This document shows, piece after piece, positions 25,808 to 35,260 of a stretch of DNA of 64,000 nucleotides. The notes beneath the pieces were generated by a model. It was not told the DNA's origin. It saw only the letters and a program-made list of their open reading frames with translations, and ran no database searches. Both the position numbers and the translations under genes were made by a program. Positions within the stretch are counted from its first letter, which is position 1; each line of letters opens with the position of its first letter. Origin of the DNA: SHVO01 sp041906145 (GTDB taxonomy: Bacteria; Pseudomonadota; Alphaproteobacteria; Rhodospirillales; Rhodospirillaceae); assembly GCA_041906145.1 (NCBI GenBank), contig JAYRJU010000007.1, forward strand, positions 122,888 to 186,887, written 5' to 3'.

Positions 25808-26365
25808 ATGTCTGAACTTCCCCAACGTCCTGAACGCCAACGTCTGCGTCCGCTGCCGGCGCTGATCTTTGCCTCGCGCTGGCTTCAGTTGCCCTTGTAT
25901 CTGGGCCTGATCATCGCGCAGGGCGTCTACGTGCTCTTGTTCCTGAAAGAGCTGTGGCATCTGGTTACGCATTCGCTGACGTTCGGCGAGCAGCAGATCA
26001 TGTTGATTGTGCTCGGCCTCATCGACGTTGTGATGATCTCGAACCTCTTGATCATGGTGATCGTGGGCGGTTACGAAACATTCGTCTCGCGACTGCGTTT
26101 GAGCGGGCACCCCGATCAGCCGGAGTGGCTCGATCAGGTCAACGCCAGTGTCCTCAAGATCAAGCTGGCGATGGCGATCATCGGCATCTCGTCGATCCAC
26201 TTGCTGCGCACCTTCATCGAAGCCGGCGGTCTCGGCAGCCCAAGCGCCGCGTTCACCGAAACCGGCGTGATGTGGCAGACGATCATCCACTGCGTCTTCA
26301 TCCTGTCGGCCGTCGGAATCGCGTACGTGGAGCGCTTGTCGCATCCCACCGGCGATCACCACTAG
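25808..26365 (+). CDS. YqhA (UPF0114) family membrane protein
   Basis: The protein of 185 residues starts MSELPQRPERQRLRPLPALIF. Three to four membrane helices follow (about 22–48, 60–85, 115–140, 155–175), with the family motif region GLIDVVMISNLLIMVIVGGYETFVSRL. The start 18 residues into a longer frame is chosen because it begins the family and clears kdsA. Function unknown; it may be a small conductance or transport protein. Confidence 0.85.
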   Translation: MSELPQRPERQRLRPLPALIFASRWLQLPLYLGLIIAQGVYVLLFLKELWHLVTHSLTFGEQQIMLIVLGLIDVVMISNLLIMVIVGGYETFVSRLRLSGHPDQPEWLDQVNASVLKIKLAMAIIGISSIHLLRTFIEAGGLGSPSAAFTETGVMWQTIIHCVFILSAVGIAYVERLSHPTGDHH

Positions 26366-26372
26366 CATCGCC

Positions 26373-26648
26373 ATGGCCGGGACCTTCTCCGACAACAGCG
26401 CGCAGGGACGTTTCGAGCTGACGGAAGACGGCCACGTGGCCTTCGCGACATACCGTATCGACGAGGGACGGATGCTGATTCCCTACGTCGAATCCGCCCT
26501 AGAGCTGCGCGGTACCGGCGCGGCCGGCCGTCTCATGGAACAGGTGGCCGGTGCGGCGAGGGCCCGCCGGCTCAAGATCGTTCCCCTGTGTGGCTATGCC
26601 AGTTCGTGGTTCCGCCGCCACCGCGAACACCAGGACCTCCTCGCTTAG
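26373..26648 (+). CDS. Short GNAT-family N-acetyltransferase-like protein (COG2388 type)
   Basis: The protein has 91 residues: QGRFELTEDGHVAFATYRID, then a VESALELRGTGAAGRLMEQ acetyl-CoA-loop-like segment and PLCGYASSWFRRHREHQDLL. This matches the single-domain YjdJ-like GNAT proteins. It is 7 nt after the UPF0114 gene and 65 nt before eno, so it is probably co-transcribed with the former. Confidence 0.82.
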   Translation: MAGTFSDNSAQGRFELTEDGHVAFATYRIDEGRMLIPYVESALELRGTGAAGRLMEQVAGAARARRLKIVPLCGYASSWFRRHREHQDLLA

Positions 26649-26713
26649 CCCGGCTTGACCTCGCGGCGCTTTTCCAGCATCAACCGGCCATCTTTCGCTG
26701 AAGAGGAGCCGTC

Positions 26714-28006
26714 ATGAGCGCCATTGTCGAGATCGTCGGCCGCGAGATCCTGGACTCCCGCGGAAATCCCACCGTTGAGGTGGATGTGACCCTTGAAAGC
26801 GGTGCTTTCGGCCGCGCCGCGGTACCGTCGGGCGCCTCCACCGGCGCTCATGAAGCCGCCGAACTACGCGACGGCGACAAGTCCCGCTATCTCGGTAAGG
26901 GCGTCCGTAAGGCCGTGGAAGCAGTCAACGGCGAGCTGTTCGCCGCCATCGGCGGCCTGGACGCCAACGACCAGGTAAAGATCGATCAGACCATGATCGG
27001 GCTGGATGGGACCCCCAACAAAAAGCGTCTGGGCGCCAACGCGATCCTCGGCGTGTCGCTCGCCGTCGCCAAGGCCGCCGCCATCGAGGCGGGCTTACCG
27101 CTGTACCGCTATATCGGTGGCGCGGGGGCGCACGTCCTCCCGGTACCGATGATGAACATCGTCAACGGCGGCGCCCATGCCGACAATCCGATCGACATCC
27201 AAGAGTTCATGATCATGCCGGTGAGCGCGCCGACGGGCGCCGACGCCATCCGCATGGGGGCGGAAGTATTCCACGCCCTCAAGAAGCAGTTGAAGGACGC
27301 CGGTCACAACACGAACGTCGGCGATGAAGGCGGCTTCGCGCCCAACCTCGCGAGCGCCGACGCCGCCCTCGCGTTCATCATGAAGGCGATCGAAGCGGCC
27401 GGCTATAAGCCGGGCAGCGACATCGTGCTCGCGCTCGATTCCGCGTCGACCGAATTCTTCAAGAACGGCAAATACGCCATGGAAGGCGAAGGCAAAACCC
27501 TCGACGCCGCAGGCATGGTGAAGTTCTACGAAGACCTAGTGAACCGCTATCCGATCGTGTCCATCGAAGACGGCATGGCCGAGGACGATTTCGAAGGCTG
27601 GGCTGCGCTGACCAAGGCAATCGGTCACAAGTGCCAGCTCGTCGGCGACGACCTGTTCGTCACCAACCCGAAGCGTTTGTCGGACGGGATCGACAAGGGG
27701 CTCGCCAATTCGATCCTGGTGAAAGTGAACCAGATCGGCACGCTGACCGAGACCCTTCAGGCGGTCGAGATGGCCCACAAGGCCGGCTATACCGCCGTGC
27801 TATCGCACCGCTCGGGTGAAACGGAAGACTCAACCATCGCCGACATCGCCGTCGCGACCAACTGTGGGCAGATCAAGACCGGCTCGCTGTCGCGCTCGGA
27901 CCGTCTGGCCAAGTACAACCAACTCATCCGCATCGAGGGTGAGTTGGGTATGGCGGCCGTATACGGGGGCGCGATGTTCAAAAAGAAGCGCGGGATCAAA
28001 GGCTGA
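26714..28006 (+). CDS. eno: Enolase
   Basis: The 430-residue enolase has AIVEIVGREILDSRGNPTVEVDV, PSGASTGAHEAAELRDGD, NVGDEGGFAPN, metal-ligand regions such as ALDSASTEF and IEDGMAEDD, and SHRSGETEDSTIAD. It converts 2-phosphoglycerate to PEP. It has an AGAGGAG ribosome site. A hairpin spans the stop codon (27990–28012). FtsB and the pyruvate dehydrogenase operon follow. Confidence 0.97.
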   Translation: MSAIVEIVGREILDSRGNPTVEVDVTLESGAFGRAAVPSGASTGAHEAAELRDGDKSRYLGKGVRKAVEAVNGELFAAIGGLDANDQVKIDQTMIGLDGTPNKKRLGANAILGVSLAVAKAAAIEAGLPLYRYIGGAGAHVLPVPMMNIVNGGAHADNPIDIQEFMIMPVSAPTGADAIRMGAEVFHALKKQLKDAGHNTNVGDEGGFAPNLASADAALAFIMKAIEAAGYKPGSDIVLALDSASTEFFKNGKYAMEGEGKTLDAAGMVKFYEDLVNRYPIVSIEDGMAEDDFEGWAALTKAIGHKCQLVGDDLFVTNPKRLSDGIDKGLANSILVKVNQIGTLTETLQAVEMAHKAGYTAVLSHRSGETEDSTIADIAVATNCGQIKTGSLSRSDRLAKYNQLIRIEGELGMAAVYGGAMFKKKRGIKG

Positions 28007-28012
28007 TCCCGC
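27990..28012 (+). repeat. Perfect 9-bp hairpin spanning the eno stop codon
   Basis: GCGGGATCA and TGATCCCGC pair perfectly around a 5-nt loop; the TGA of eno lies inside the right arm. No U tract follows, so it is not a classical terminator. It may protect the 3' end or modulate readthrough into ftsB. Confidence 0.5.
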
Positions 28013-28131
28013 CTCGCTCGCTTGGGTGAGAGTCGAATCGTTTTCGCGCTCTGAATGTGAGTCCCGCGCGCACGCCGTGTGAGTCAAAATTGCCACATTG
28101 ACCCCATGAATCGCGCGTGATTCTCTATGGC

Positions 28132-28467
28132 ATGATCACGCGTAAGGACAATCTGCGTTCGAAGGTTCGTCTGGTGTTTGGCCCATTGGCCGGCATCGCG
28201 CTGATCACATACTTCGGCTATCACGCCGTTCAAGGCGACCGTGGTCTCATCGCGTGGTGGAACCTGCGCTATGAGATCGAGAAGGCCGACTACGAACTCG
28301 CCGCCGTCACCGCCGAAAAGCAGAAGATCGAGCACCGCGTGAGCCTGCTGCGTCCGGAAAGTCTGGACCGCGATATGCTCGAAGAGCGCGCCCGCGCCAT
28401 GCTGGGCGTTGTCGGCAAGGACGACCTGATCGTTCCGGATCCGGCGGCTTCACTCCAAAACCCATAG
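28132..28467 (+). CDS. ftsB: Septum formation initiator FtsB/DivIC-like protein
   Basis: The protein is 111 residues from ATG 28132 (GTG at 28117 is also in frame). It has a short N-terminal segment, one membrane helix (LVFGPLAGIALITYFGYHAV) and a coiled-coil section (WWNLRYEIEKADYELAAVTAEKQKIE). The conserved VSLLRPESLDRDMLEERAR end is typical of alphaproteobacterial FtsB next to pdhA. It links FtsL and FtsQ in the divisome. Confidence 0.88.
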   Translation: MITRKDNLRSKVRLVFGPLAGIALITYFGYHAVQGDRGLIAWWNLRYEIEKADYELAAVTAEKQKIEHRVSLLRPESLDRDMLEERARAMLGVVGKDDLIVPDPAASLQNP

Positions 28468-28477
28468 TATTGGATAT

Positions 28478-28535
28478 CTTGCTATTTTAATGGCGGTCGC
28501 GATTCGGCCATTTAAATAGCAAGCAATTTAAATTG
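28478..28535. repeat. Long AT-rich inverted repeat plus palindrome between ftsB and pdhA
   Basis: Two 17-bp arms (28478–28494 and 28507–28523, one mismatch, starting CTTGCTATTT and ending AAATAGCAAG) enclose a 12-nt loop. They are directly followed by the palindrome CAATTTAAATTG (28524–28535). The 244-bp gap lies upstream of the pyruvate dehydrogenase operon. It may terminate ftsB transcription, bind a regulator, or both. Confidence 0.6.
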
Positions 28536-28711
28536 TCTTTAGCCAGCGAAACAAAACTACCGGGCGGGCAATATTTTTATAACTATATGTCTGCCGCACT
28601 GCGAAAGATGCGGCATAACAAGCACTTATTATTAATAGCCGTTGGCCGTGCAGTGCACACGCTGGCAGACTCCGCGCCTTCGATGGCGTTGATCCAACGG
28701 GAGAGTGATAG

Positions 28712-29713
28712 ATGGCCAACAAGAAGCCGGCGTCCAAAGGCGCCACCGAAAAGCCCACGGCAGAAATGCTGATGCGTTTTTATAGGGAGATGCTTCTCAT
28801 CCGCCGGTTCGAAGAGCGTGCCGGCCAGCTTTACGGCATGGGCCTCATCGGCGGTTTCTGCCACCTCTATATCGGCCAGGAGGCCGTCGTCGTCGGCCTG
28901 CAGTCTTGCTGTAAGCCGGGCGATTCCATCATCACCAGTTATCGCGATCACGGCCACATGCTGGCGTGCGGCATGGACCCAAAGGGCGTCATGGCCGAGC
29001 TGACGGGCCGTAAGGACGGATACTCGAAGGGCAAGGGCGGCTCGATGCACATGTTCAGCCGTGAGAAAGGCTTCTACGGCGGCCACGGCATCGTTGCGGC
29101 GCAGGTTCCCATCGGCGCGGGCCTCGCCTTCGCGCACAAATACAAAGGCGACGGTGGTCTCGCGATGGCCTACATGGGCGATGGCGCCTTCAACCAAGGC
29201 CAAGTCTATGAGTCTTTCAACATGGCATCGTTGTGGTCGCTACCGGTGCTGTTCATCGTCGAGAACAACAAGTACGGCATGGGCACCTCGGTCGAGCGCT
29301 CGACCGCCGGCGGCGATCTCGCCGCGCGCGGCGAGCCGTACAAGATGAAGACGATGGTCGTGGACGGCATGGACGTGCTCGCCGTGCGTGAAGCCGGCCT
29401 TGAAGCCGTCGCGTACATCCGCGCGGGCAACGGTCCGGTGCTGATGGAAGCCAAGACCTATCGTTATCGCGGCCACTCCATGTCCGACCCGGCGAAGTAC
29501 CGCACCAAGGAAGAACTGGAGAAGATGCGCGCCGAGCATGATCCCATCGATGGTCTTCGCGCGAAGCTGATCTCCATGAAGGCCGGCGACGAAGAGTCGT
29601 TCAAGGCCATGGACAAGGAGATCAAGGATATCGTGCTTGCCGCCGCCGAGTTCTCGCAGACAAGCCCGGAGCCCGATGCGTCGGAGCTTTGGACCGATGT
29701 GCTGGTCGCTTAA
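28712..29713 (+). CDS. pdhA: Pyruvate dehydrogenase E1 component, alpha subunit
   Basis: The protein of 333 residues has MLLIRRFEERAGQLYGMGLIGGF, the TPP motif GDGAFNQGQVYESFN to NNKYGM, and the phosphorylation-loop-like region YRYRGHSMSDPAKYRT. With PdhB it decarboxylates pyruvate. It is the first gene of pdhA–pdhB–pdhC–lpd, preceded by GGGAGAG. The operon order is characteristic of alphaproteobacteria. Confidence 0.96.
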   Translation: MANKKPASKGATEKPTAEMLMRFYREMLLIRRFEERAGQLYGMGLIGGFCHLYIGQEAVVVGLQSCCKPGDSIITSYRDHGHMLACGMDPKGVMAELTGRKDGYSKGKGGSMHMFSREKGFYGGHGIVAAQVPIGAGLAFAHKYKGDGGLAMAYMGDGAFNQGQVYESFNMASLWSLPVLFIVENNKYGMGTSVERSTAGGDLAARGEPYKMKTMVVDGMDVLAVREAGLEAVAYIRAGNGPVLMEAKTYRYRGHSMSDPAKYRTKEELEKMRAEHDPIDGLRAKLISMKAGDEESFKAMDKEIKDIVLAAAEFSQTSPEPDASELWTDVLVA

Positions 29714-29728
29714 GGGGAGGGTGTAGAT

Positions 29729-31096
29729 ATGTCCGTTCAAATTCTGATGCCCGCCCTTTCGCCCACCATGACCGAGGGCAAGCTCGCCAAGTGGCTCGTG
29801 AAGGAAGGCGATAAAGTTCAGACCGGCAAAGTCATCGCCGAGATCGAAACCGATAAAGCCACCATGGAAATGGAAGCCGTGGACGAAGGCGTCATGGGCA
29901 AGATCCTCGTCGCCGAAGGCACCGAAGGTGTCGCGGTGAACGTGCCGATCGCCGTGCTGCTGGAAGAAGGCGAAAGCGCCGCGAATATTAAAGACACGCC
30001 GGCCGCCGCTCCGGCGCCGAAAGCCGAAGCCGCGCAAGAAGCCAAAGCGCCTGCGCAAGCCGCGCCGCCGCCGCCCGCCGCCGCTCCGGCCCCGCAGGGC
30101 AGCATCCCGACAGGTCCGACCAAGATGCAAACCGTGCGCGAAGCCTTGCGCGACGCCATGGCGGAAGAGATGCGCGCGGATGACCGCGTGTTCCTCATGG
30201 GTGAAGAAGTCGCCGAATATCAAGGCGCCTACAAAGTCAGCCAGGGCCTGTTGCAGGAGTTCGGCGCGCGCCGCGTGATCGACACGCCGATCACCGAGCA
30301 CGGCTTCGCCGGTATCGCGGTCGGCGCGGCGTTCGGCAACCTGAAGCCGATCGTCGAATTCATGACCTTCAACTTCGCCATGCAGGCGATGGATCACCTG
30401 ATCAACTCGGCCGCCAAGACGCTCTATATGTCCGGCGGACAGATGGGCAGCCCGATGGTGTTCCGCGGTCCGAACGGCGCCGCGGCGCGTGTCGGCGCGC
30501 AGCACAGTCAGGACTTCGCGAGCTGGTACGCGCATGTGCCAGGTCTCAAGGTGCTTTCGCCGTGGTCGGCGGAAGATGCGAAGGGCCTTCTGAAAGCTGC
30601 AATCCGCGATCCGAACCCTGTCATCTTCCTTGAAAACGAAATCCTGTACGGCCAGAGCTTCCCGGTTCCGGAAGGCGAACTGGTGATTCCGATCGGGCAG
30701 GCCAAGATCGAGCGTCCGGGGAAGGACATCACCCTGACCGCTTATTCGATTATGGTCGGCAAAGCGCTGAAGGCCGCCGAGAAATTGGCCGAAGAAGGCA
30801 TCGACGCGGAAGTCATCAATCTGCGCTCGATCCGTCCGCTCGACATCGACACCATCGTCGCCTCGGTGAAGAAGACCAACCGTCTCGTGAACTGCGAAGA
30901 AGGCTGGGTCACATGCGGGATCGGTTCGGAAATCGCCGCGCTCGTCATGGAACAGGCGTTCGACTACCTCGACGCGCCCGTCGGCCGCGTGTGTGCCAAA
31001 GACGTGCCGCTGCCGTACGCCGCGAACCTCGAACAGATGGCGCTGCCGCAGGTGGAAGACATTGTCGCCGCCGCGAAAGCGGCCATGTACCGGTAG
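29729..31096 (+). CDS. pdhB: Pyruvate dehydrogenase E1 component, beta subunit with lipoyl domain
   Basis: The protein (455 aa) has an N-terminal lipoyl domain with K43 in the ETDKATMEMEA motif, an Ala/Pro-rich linker (about 90–128) and a transketolase-like beta domain (TVREALRDAMAEEMRADDRVFLMGE, GFAGIAVGAAFGNLKPI, SAEDAKGLLKAAIRD). A lipoyl domain on E1beta is typical of alphaproteobacteria. The start is 15 nt after pdhA. Confidence 0.95.
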   Translation: MSVQILMPALSPTMTEGKLAKWLVKEGDKVQTGKVIAEIETDKATMEMEAVDEGVMGKILVAEGTEGVAVNVPIAVLLEEGESAANIKDTPAAAPAPKAEAAQEAKAPAQAAPPPPAAAPAPQGSIPTGPTKMQTVREALRDAMAEEMRADDRVFLMGEEVAEYQGAYKVSQGLLQEFGARRVIDTPITEHGFAGIAVGAAFGNLKPIVEFMTFNFAMQAMDHLINSAAKTLYMSGGQMGSPMVFRGPNGAAARVGAQHSQDFASWYAHVPGLKVLSPWSAEDAKGLLKAAIRDPNPVIFLENEILYGQSFPVPEGELVIPIGQAKIERPGKDITLTAYSIMVGKALKAAEKLAEEGIDAEVINLRSIRPLDIDTIVASVKKTNRLVNCEEGWVTCGIGSEIAALVMEQAFDYLDAPVGRVCAKDVPLPYAANLEQMALPQVEDIVAAAKAAMYR

Positions 31097-31108
31097 AGCG
31101 AGGGCGCC

Positions 31109-32398
31109 ATGTCAACACAAATCCTGATGCCAGCGCTTTCGCCCACGATGACCGAGGGCAAGCTCGCCAAGTGGCTGAAGAAAGAAGGCGATAAGATCAA
31201 GAGCGGCGACGTGATCGCCGAAATCGAAACCGACAAGGCGACCATGGAAATGGAAGCCGTTGACGAGGGGGTTCTGGGCAAGATCCTGATCCCCGAAGGC
31301 ACGGAGAAGGTTTCGGTCAACGAACCCATCGCTGTCCTGCTGGAAGAGGGCGAGAAGATGGGTGCTGCTCCTGCACCAAAGGCGGCCGCTCCCGCCGCGC
31401 CTCCTGCGCCGAAGGCCGAAGCGAAACCCGCCGCAGCGGCCGTGCCGCAAGCGGCGCCAGTTCCGGCGCCGAAGGCCGCCGCGCCGGCCGCTGCGCCTGC
31501 GCCTGCGCCCGCAAAGGCGAAAGGTGAGCGTATCTTCATCAGCCCGCTCGCCCGCCGTTTAGCCAAAAACGCCGGCCTCGATCCGGCCGATCTCGCGGGT
31601 TCCGGTCCGCGTGGCCGCATCATCCGCGTGGACGTCGAGCGCGCCATCGCGGGCGGCGTGAAGAAGACGCCCGCTGCTGCGGGTGCTTCGGGTACCGTCG
31701 ATATGTTTGGTCAGCCTTACAAGGCGCAGCCGAACAGCGGTGTGCGCAAGACCATTGCCAAGCGCCTTACGGAATCGAAGTCGACAATCCCGCACTTCTA
31801 TCTGTCGCTCAATTGCCAGATCGACGAGCTTCTATCGCTGCGCAAGAAGCTGAACGAGCGCGCCGAGGGCGAGATGAAGCTGTCGGTGAACGACTTCGTG
31901 ATCAAGGCCGTCGCACTGGCCTTGCGTAAGGTGCCGCAGGTCAACTCGAGCTGGACCGAAGACGCCGTGCTTCTGTACGACAGCGTCGATATTTCCGTTG
32001 CGGTGGCGACGCCGGACGGCCTCATCACACCGATCATCCGTAACGCCGATCAGAAGAGCGTGGCGCAGATCTCGACCGAGATGCGCGACCTCGCCTCGCG
32101 CGCCAAGGCGAAGAAGCTGAAGCTGGATGAATTCCAAGGCGGCGGCTTCTCGATCTCGAACCTCGGGATGTTCGGCATTAGCGAGTTCCAGGCGATCATC
32201 AATCCGCCGCAGTCGGGAATCATGGCCGTCGGTAAGGGCGAGGAACGCGTGGTCGTGAAGAACGGCCAGATTGTCGTCGCGAATGTCGTGACGTGCACGC
32301 TGTCGTGCGACCACCGCGCGGTCGACGGTGCGGTGGGCGCCGAGTTCATGCAGGCCTTCCAGCGCATCATGGAAGACCCCTTGCGGATGCTGCTCTAG
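31109..32398 (+). CDS. pdhC: Dihydrolipoamide acetyltransferase (E2) of pyruvate dehydrogenase
   Basis: The protein of 429 residues has a lipoyl domain with K43 (ETDKATMEME), an Ala/Pro linker, a peripheral subunit-binding domain (ISPLARRLAKNAGLDPADLAGSGPRGRII) and a catalytic domain with the DHRAVDGAVGAEF active site. It transfers acetyl groups to CoA. The first 80 codons are nearly the same as the lipoyl part of pdhB, so the two lipoyl domains are recent duplicates. Confidence 0.95.
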   Translation: MSTQILMPALSPTMTEGKLAKWLKKEGDKIKSGDVIAEIETDKATMEMEAVDEGVLGKILIPEGTEKVSVNEPIAVLLEEGEKMGAAPAPKAAAPAAPPAPKAEAKPAAAAVPQAAPVPAPKAAAPAAAPAPAPAKAKGERIFISPLARRLAKNAGLDPADLAGSGPRGRIIRVDVERAIAGGVKKTPAAAGASGTVDMFGQPYKAQPNSGVRKTIAKRLTESKSTIPHFYLSLNCQIDELLSLRKKLNERAEGEMKLSVNDFVIKAVALALRKVPQVNSSWTEDAVLLYDSVDISVAVATPDGLITPIIRNADQKSVAQISTEMRDLASRAKAKKLKLDEFQGGGFSISNLGMFGISEFQAIINPPQSGIMAVGKGEERVVVKNGQIVVANVVTCTLSCDHRAVDGAVGAEFMQAFQRIMEDPLRMLL

Positions 32399-32410
32399 GA
32401 CGCGACGAAC

Positions 32411-33811
32411 ATGACCGAACAGCACACCTTTGATCTGATCGTCCTGGGCAGTGGTCCGGGCGGTTACACCGCGGCGATCCGCGCCGCTCAGTTAGGCATG
32501 AAGACCGCCATCGTCGAGCGTGAGCTGCTCGGCGGTATCTGTCTCAATTGGGGATGCATCCCGACCAAGGCGCTTTTGCGCACGTCGGAGATTTATCACC
32601 TGATGCAGCACGCCAAGGACTACGGCCTGAAAGCCGACAACGTCGCTTTCGATCTCGACGCCGTCGTGAAGCGTTCACGCGGTGTCGCCAGCCAGCTCAA
32701 CGGCGGCATCAAACATCTGATGAAGAAGAACAAGGTTACGGTGTTCGAAGGCCACGGTAAACTCGCCGGGAAGGGCAAGCTGTCGATCACCAAGGACAAT
32801 AAGCCGGTCGCCGATCTGTCCGCCAAACACATCATCCTGGCGACGGGCGCGCGCGCGCGCGATCTGCCTGGCATGGAAGCCGATGGCAACCTCATCTGGT
32901 CGTATCGCCATGCGCTGGTGCCGAAGGTGTTCCCGAAAACCTTGCTGGTCATCGGCTCGGGCGCTATCGGCATCGAGTTCGCGAGTTTCTTCCAGACCCT
33001 CGGCAGCAAAGTCACCGTCGTCGAAGTGATGGATCGCATCCTGCCGGTCGAAGACGCCGAAGTGTCGGCCTTCGCCCATAAGCAGTTCGAGAAGCAGGGC
33101 ATGGTGATCCGCACGAAGGCGGGCGTGAAGGCGTTGAAGAAAAACGCCAACGACGTCACCGCGACCATCGAGCAGAATGGCAAGACCGAGGAGCTCACGT
33201 TCGAGCGCGTGATCTCGGCCGTCGGCATCGTCGGCAATGTTGAGAACATCGGTCTCGAGAACACGAAGATCAAAGTCGAGAAAACCCACGTCATCGCCGG
33301 CAAGTACTGCGAGACGGACGAACCGGGTATCTACGCCATCGGCGACCTCACGGGTCCGCCGTGGCTCGCGCACAAGGCCGGCCATGAAGCGGTCATCTGC
33401 GTGGAGAAAATCGCCGGCCTCCATCCGCACCCTCTGAATGTGCTCGGCATTCCGGGCTGCACCTATTGCCACCCGCAGATCGCCAGCGTCGGCCTGACCG
33501 AAGCGGCGGCGAAGGCAAAGGGCCACGAGGTGAAGGTGGGCCGCTATCCGTTTATCGCGAACGGCAAGGCAATTGCCTTGGGTGACACCAACGGCTTCGT
33601 TAAAACCGTTTTCGACGCCAAGACCGGCGAGATGCTGGGCGCGCATATGATCGGCCCGGAAGTCACTGAAATGATTCAGGGCTATACGATCGCCAAGACG
33701 CTCGAAACCACGGAAGAGGACCTGATGCATACGGTATTTCCGCATCCCACCCTTTCCGAAATGATGCACGAGTCCGTGCTCGATGCGTACGGCAAGGCGA
33801 TCAATTTCTAG
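32411..33811 (+). CDS. lpd: Dihydrolipoyl dehydrogenase (E3)
   Basis: This 466-residue flavoprotein has the FAD motif VLGSGPGGYTAAIRAAQLG, the redox disulphide GGICLNWGC (C44, C49), an NAD-binding motif (LLVIGSGAIGIEFASFF) and the C-terminal catalytic His region (HTVFPHPTLSEM). It reoxidises the lipoyl groups of E2. It is the fourth gene of the operon. Confidence 0.96.
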   Translation: MTEQHTFDLIVLGSGPGGYTAAIRAAQLGMKTAIVERELLGGICLNWGCIPTKALLRTSEIYHLMQHAKDYGLKADNVAFDLDAVVKRSRGVASQLNGGIKHLMKKNKVTVFEGHGKLAGKGKLSITKDNKPVADLSAKHIILATGARARDLPGMEADGNLIWSYRHALVPKVFPKTLLVIGSGAIGIEFASFFQTLGSKVTVVEVMDRILPVEDAEVSAFAHKQFEKQGMVIRTKAGVKALKKNANDVTATIEQNGKTEELTFERVISAVGIVGNVENIGLENTKIKVEKTHVIAGKYCETDEPGIYAIGDLTGPPWLAHKAGHEAVICVEKIAGLHPHPLNVLGIPGCTYCHPQIASVGLTEAAAKAKGHEVKVGRYPFIANGKAIALGDTNGFVKTVFDAKTGEMLGAHMIGPEVTEMIQGYTIAKTLETTEEDLMHTVFPHPTLSEMMHESVLDAYGKAINF

Positions 33812-33834
33812 GCCCTTGTGCTAGATTGAGGCCC

Positions 33835-34755
33835 ATGACCAACGTCGAACCCATCGCGGAAAACAAGCCGCGCCAGCCGAAACCCTCGTGGCTCCGCGTG
33901 AAAGCGCCGGTATCGCCGGCCTATCACGAGACCAAGGGGCTGATGCGCGACCTCAAGTTGCACACCGTGTGCGAAGAGGCTGCATGCCCGAACATCGGCG
34001 AGTGTTGGGCGCAAAAGCACGCAACCATGATGATCCTTGGGGACATCTGCACGCGCGCTTGCGCTTTCTGCAACGTGAAGACGGGCAAGCCCGGCGCTGT
34101 TGATGCCGAAGAACCGGCGCACGTCGCCGAAGCGGTACGCAGTCTCGGCCTCAAGCACGTCGTGCTCACCTCGGTGGACCGCGACGACCTGGATGACGGC
34201 GGCGCAAATCACTGGGTCGCGGTTGTGAAGGCCGTGCGCGCGGCGAACCCCGACACGACGATTGAAATCCTGACGCCGGACTTTCGCAAGAAACTCGGCT
34301 GCGTCGATCTTGTGGCCGAATCCCGCCCCGACGTTTTCAATCACAATCTGGAAACCGTGCCGCGGCTGTACCGTAAGATCCGTCCGAGCGCGCGATACTA
34401 CACCAGCTTGCGCTTGCTGGAGCGCGTGAAGGAAATCGTGCCGACGATGTTCACCAAATCGGGGATCATGGTTGGCCTGGGCGAAACGAAGGAAGAAGTG
34501 CTGCAGGTCATGGACGACATGCGCGCCGCCAACGTCGACTTCCTGACGATTGGACAATACCTGCAACCCACGACCCGCCATGCCGCCGTCGAACGTTTCG
34601 TCGAGCCGACGGAATTCGCGGAGTACGAGCGCATCGCGCGCGCGAAAGGATTCCTGATGGTGTCCGCGACGCCGCTGACGCGCTCGTCCTACCATGCGGA
34701 CGCGGATTTCGCCCGCTTGCGTGAGGCGCGCGAAAAGAGCCTCGCGCGCATCTAA
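33835..34755 (+). CDS. lipA: Lipoyl synthase
   Basis: The protein of 306 residues has the auxiliary cluster motif CEEAACPNIGEC and the radical SAM motif CTRACAFC, with conserved MVGLGETKEEV and PTTRHAAVERFVEP. It inserts sulphur into octanoyl-lipoyl domains, here those of PdhB and PdhC. ATG 33835 is chosen over TTG 33826. It is 23 nt after lpd. Confidence 0.96.
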   Translation: MTNVEPIAENKPRQPKPSWLRVKAPVSPAYHETKGLMRDLKLHTVCEEAACPNIGECWAQKHATMMILGDICTRACAFCNVKTGKPGAVDAEEPAHVAEAVRSLGLKHVVLTSVDRDDLDDGGANHWVAVVKAVRAANPDTTIEILTPDFRKKLGCVDLVAESRPDVFNHNLETVPRLYRKIRPSARYYTSLRLLERVKEIVPTMFTKSGIMVGLGETKEEVLQVMDDMRAANVDFLTIGQYLQPTTRHAAVERFVEPTEFAEYERIARAKGFLMVSATPLTRSSYHADADFARLREAREKSLARI

Positions 34756-34760
34756 GTTCG

Positions 34761-35201
34761 ATGCCGATCCACCGCGAAAAACGGGTCCTGCCTTATACGC
34801 CCGAGCAGATGTTCGCGCTGGTGGCGGATGTCGAGAAGTATCCGGAATTTTTGCCGTGGTGCGTGGCGTGCCGCATCCGCAAGCAGGAAACGCCCACGTC
34901 GTTCATCGCCGATCTGCAAGTCGGCTTCAAAATGGTGCGCGAGCAGTTCACGAGCCGTGTGACCCTTGAGCGCCCCAATGCGATCACGGTGAGCTATCTC
35001 ACCGGACCTTTTGAGCATCTGACAAACGAATGGAAATTCAAGCCCGCGCCGAACGGCACGGAACTCGATTTTTTCCTGTCGTTTGAATTCCGCTCGCGGC
35101 TTTTACAGACCCTGATCGGCGTGCTGTTTGAAGAGGCCGTACACCGCATGGTCTCGGCGTTCGAAACCCGCGCCGCGAAACTTTACCCGCCCATCGCCTA
35201 A
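34761..35201 (+). CDS. COQ10/RatA-type START-domain protein
   Basis: The protein of 146 residues has MPIHREKRVLPYTPEQMFALVADVEKYPEFLPWCVACRI, the signature of the COQ10/RatA SRPBCC family, ending VSAFETRAAKLYP. It probably binds ubiquinone or a related lipid. It is 5 nt after lipA, as in many alphaproteobacteria. Confidence 0.92.
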   Translation: MPIHREKRVLPYTPEQMFALVADVEKYPEFLPWCVACRIRKQETPTSFIADLQVGFKMVREQFTSRVTLERPNAITVSYLTGPFEHLTNEWKFKPAPNGTELDFFLSFEFRSRLLQTLIGVLFEEAVHRMVSAFETRAAKLYPPIA

Positions 35202-35260
35202 ACGCCGGAACACGTTAAAGCCGCCTCGCGTTCGCTTCTTATAAGCAACGGAGATGAGCA

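Noticed and set aside
27990..28012. Hairpin at eno stop as a terminator
   Set aside because: It has no U tract; kept only as a repeat feature.
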